A model generated the notes under the pieces. That model was not told where the DNA came from. It made no database searches and was given only the letters and a program-made list of their open reading frames with translations. From Ignavibacteriales bacterium (GTDB lineage Bacteria > Bacteroidota > Ignavibacteria > UBA10030 > SZUA-254), in contig JACRFD010000091.1 of assembly GCA_016218025.1 (NCBI GenBank), positions 1 to 47,582 on the forward strand: DNA of 47,582 bases, read 5' to 3'. Positions 46,816 through 47,582 of this stretch are shown here, in pieces. The number at the start of each line of letters is the position of its first letter. Position 1 is the stretch's first letter. The position numbers and the translations under genes were made by a program.

Positions 46816-46964
46816 TATTAATTAAACTATCGTTCGGTTGATGAAAGAACACGTAAATTTCTTGTTAATGTAGCAAAAATATGTTCATTGTCAAATCGGG
46901 TTTGCGGTGTTAATTCCTGATCTGAATGAGAAACTATTTGAGACATCTGAAAAATAGGGCAACA

Positions 46965-47030
46965 GTCATGGTGAGCATGTCGAACCATGACGTTTTGATT
47001 CAATTTCACGCTTCGACAAGCTCAGCGTGA
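46965..47030. repeat. REP-like palindrome doublet, inverted copy of the purN-purH doublet
   Basis: gtcatggt/accatgac around gagcatgtcga (46965-46991), then tcacgct/agcgtga around tcgacaagctc (47006-47030). The reverse complement reproduces the order and sequence of 18561-18628 except for the spacer and one core base per unit. It lies in the 576-bp stretch 46797-47372, which has no convincing gene. Confidence 0.85.
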
Positions 47031-47201
47031 CAAGTTATCTTTTTGTAATATGACTATTAAGAAGTCTCTATTGTTTGGTTATCTCTTATACCATACAACC
47101 GGGGCGATTATTTTAACAAGTGGATAATTAGCCGAAACATTCTTAACTTATCATACTCAACCCCCTTAATCGCGTGGGATGGCTAATAGGGAAGATTTAG
47201 G

Positions 47202-47267
47202 TGGTAGCCGCAACCTTCAGGTTGCGTTTCTTCGATTCTTTCGCAGACATAAAGTCTGCGGCTACCA
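47202..47267. repeat. 66-bp element folding as a three-way junction
   Basis: Outer stem tggtagc (47202-47208) with gctacca (47261-47267); two inner perfect 7-bp hairpins cgcaacc/ggttgcg (47209-47226, 4-nt loop) and cgcagac/gtctgcg (47242-47260, 5-nt loop), joined by a 15-nt pyrimidine-rich spacer. All three stems are perfect and abut each other. Confidence 0.8.
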
Positions 47268-47372
47268 GAAATGTTTTCTTTTTAGTCAGCCTCAGGTGCG
47301 GGGGATGAGTTTCAGAATGCAAATAAACGAAACAGCAGTTCGAATCGTCTTATTATTAGAAAGGGAATTATT

Positions 47373-47582
47373 ATGAAAAAAATATTATTCTTATCTCTGC
47401 TAATCTGCATTGCGTTGAGCAACGTGTACGTGCATGCCCAGTTGAAGCAATCAACCGCAACTGAACGCACATCTGTTGATCTCACTATTTACAATCAAAA
47501 TCTTTCGCTTATTCGAGAAGAAAGAAAAATAACTATCCCCGCAGATATTAGTCACGTGATCATTCCCGACATTCCTGCAACG
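47373..47582 (+). CDS. DUF4139 domain protein, N-terminal part (3' partial)
   Basis: ATG 47373, with AAAGGGA about 7 nt upstream, opens a frame that runs to the window end (70 codons). A signal peptide (MKKILFLSLLICIALSNVYV, cleavage after HA) is followed by VDLTIYNQNLSLIREER and ITIPADISHVIIPDIPAT, the typical beginning of DUF4139/mucoidy-inhibitor-like secreted proteins, whose function is not established. The rest lies beyond the window. Confidence 0.72.
   Translation, partial: MKKILFLSLLICIALSNVYVHAQLKQSTATERTSVDLTIYNQNLSLIREERKITIPADISHVIIPDIPAT

Noticed and set aside
46827..47009. 60-codon minus-strand open frame
   Set aside because: It consists largely of translated palindrome doublet (VMVRHAHHD); no RBS and no family.
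47179..47376. 65-codon plus-strand open frame
   Set aside because: It runs through the three-way-junction repeat and into the start of the DUF4139 gene; a chance frame.

Overview
The window looks like a chromosomal stretch of a Gram-negative bacterium of the Bacteroidota/Chlorobiota/Ignavibacteriota group, most likely an Ignavibacteria-like lineage (inference). Three proteins end in a type IX secretion (T9SS) sorting domain; two of them carry the NQNxPNPFN motif, and for the third only the last 31 residues are in the window. CMP-Kdo synthesis (kdsB) and AsmA point to an LPS-bearing outer membrane, and the DNA is moderately AT-rich. No rRNA, tRNA or CRISPR array was recognised.

Layout. 1-96 is the tail of a T9SS cargo gene. 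350-2905 is a two-gene redox unit: a secreted multihaem cytochrome and a protein with one haem motif and a probable beta-barrel. 3136-13772 holds AsmA, rsmA, a PAP2 phosphatase, thiL, a Tat-signal class V aminotransferase, and two M14 carboxypeptidase paralogues, of which only the second keeps the zinc site. 13808-16826 has rluE, two possible very small genes, a prohibitin-like protein and an LD-carboxypeptidase. 16827-17908 is a gene-poor stretch full of hairpin repeats and gene debris. 17909-25740 runs purN, purH, then the rod-shape set mreB-mreC-mreD-mrdA-rodA. 25757-31054 is a compact minus-strand operon plsC-kdsB-DUF502-pyrG-unknown-PAP2 (envelope lipid, Kdo and CTP supply). 31479-35882 is a giant T9SS-exported beta-propeller protein. 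36136-39715 has a Lon-like protease and a T9SS-exported S1/P1-type nuclease. 39983-43987 encodes an asymmetric heterodimeric ABC exporter whose two genes are separated by a four-helix-bundle gene lying between AT-rich inverted repeats. 44085-46815 looks like two integron gene cassettes (NERD-helicase and HEPN protein), each followed by an attC-like site, with no integrase in view. The window ends inside a DUF4139 gene.

The main structure not explained by ordinary genes is (i) the attC-like cassettes with defence-type genes, (ii) a family of short palindromes sharing the core GAGCATGTCGA or close variants, arranged as matched doublets between genes, and (iii) palindromes of this general kind lying in frame inside T9SS sorting domains at the same position in two different proteins. 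Other hairpin elements (a three-way-junction type, an 87-bp MITE-like element, a 98-bp long hairpin) add to the picture of a genome seeded with small non-autonomous repeats.
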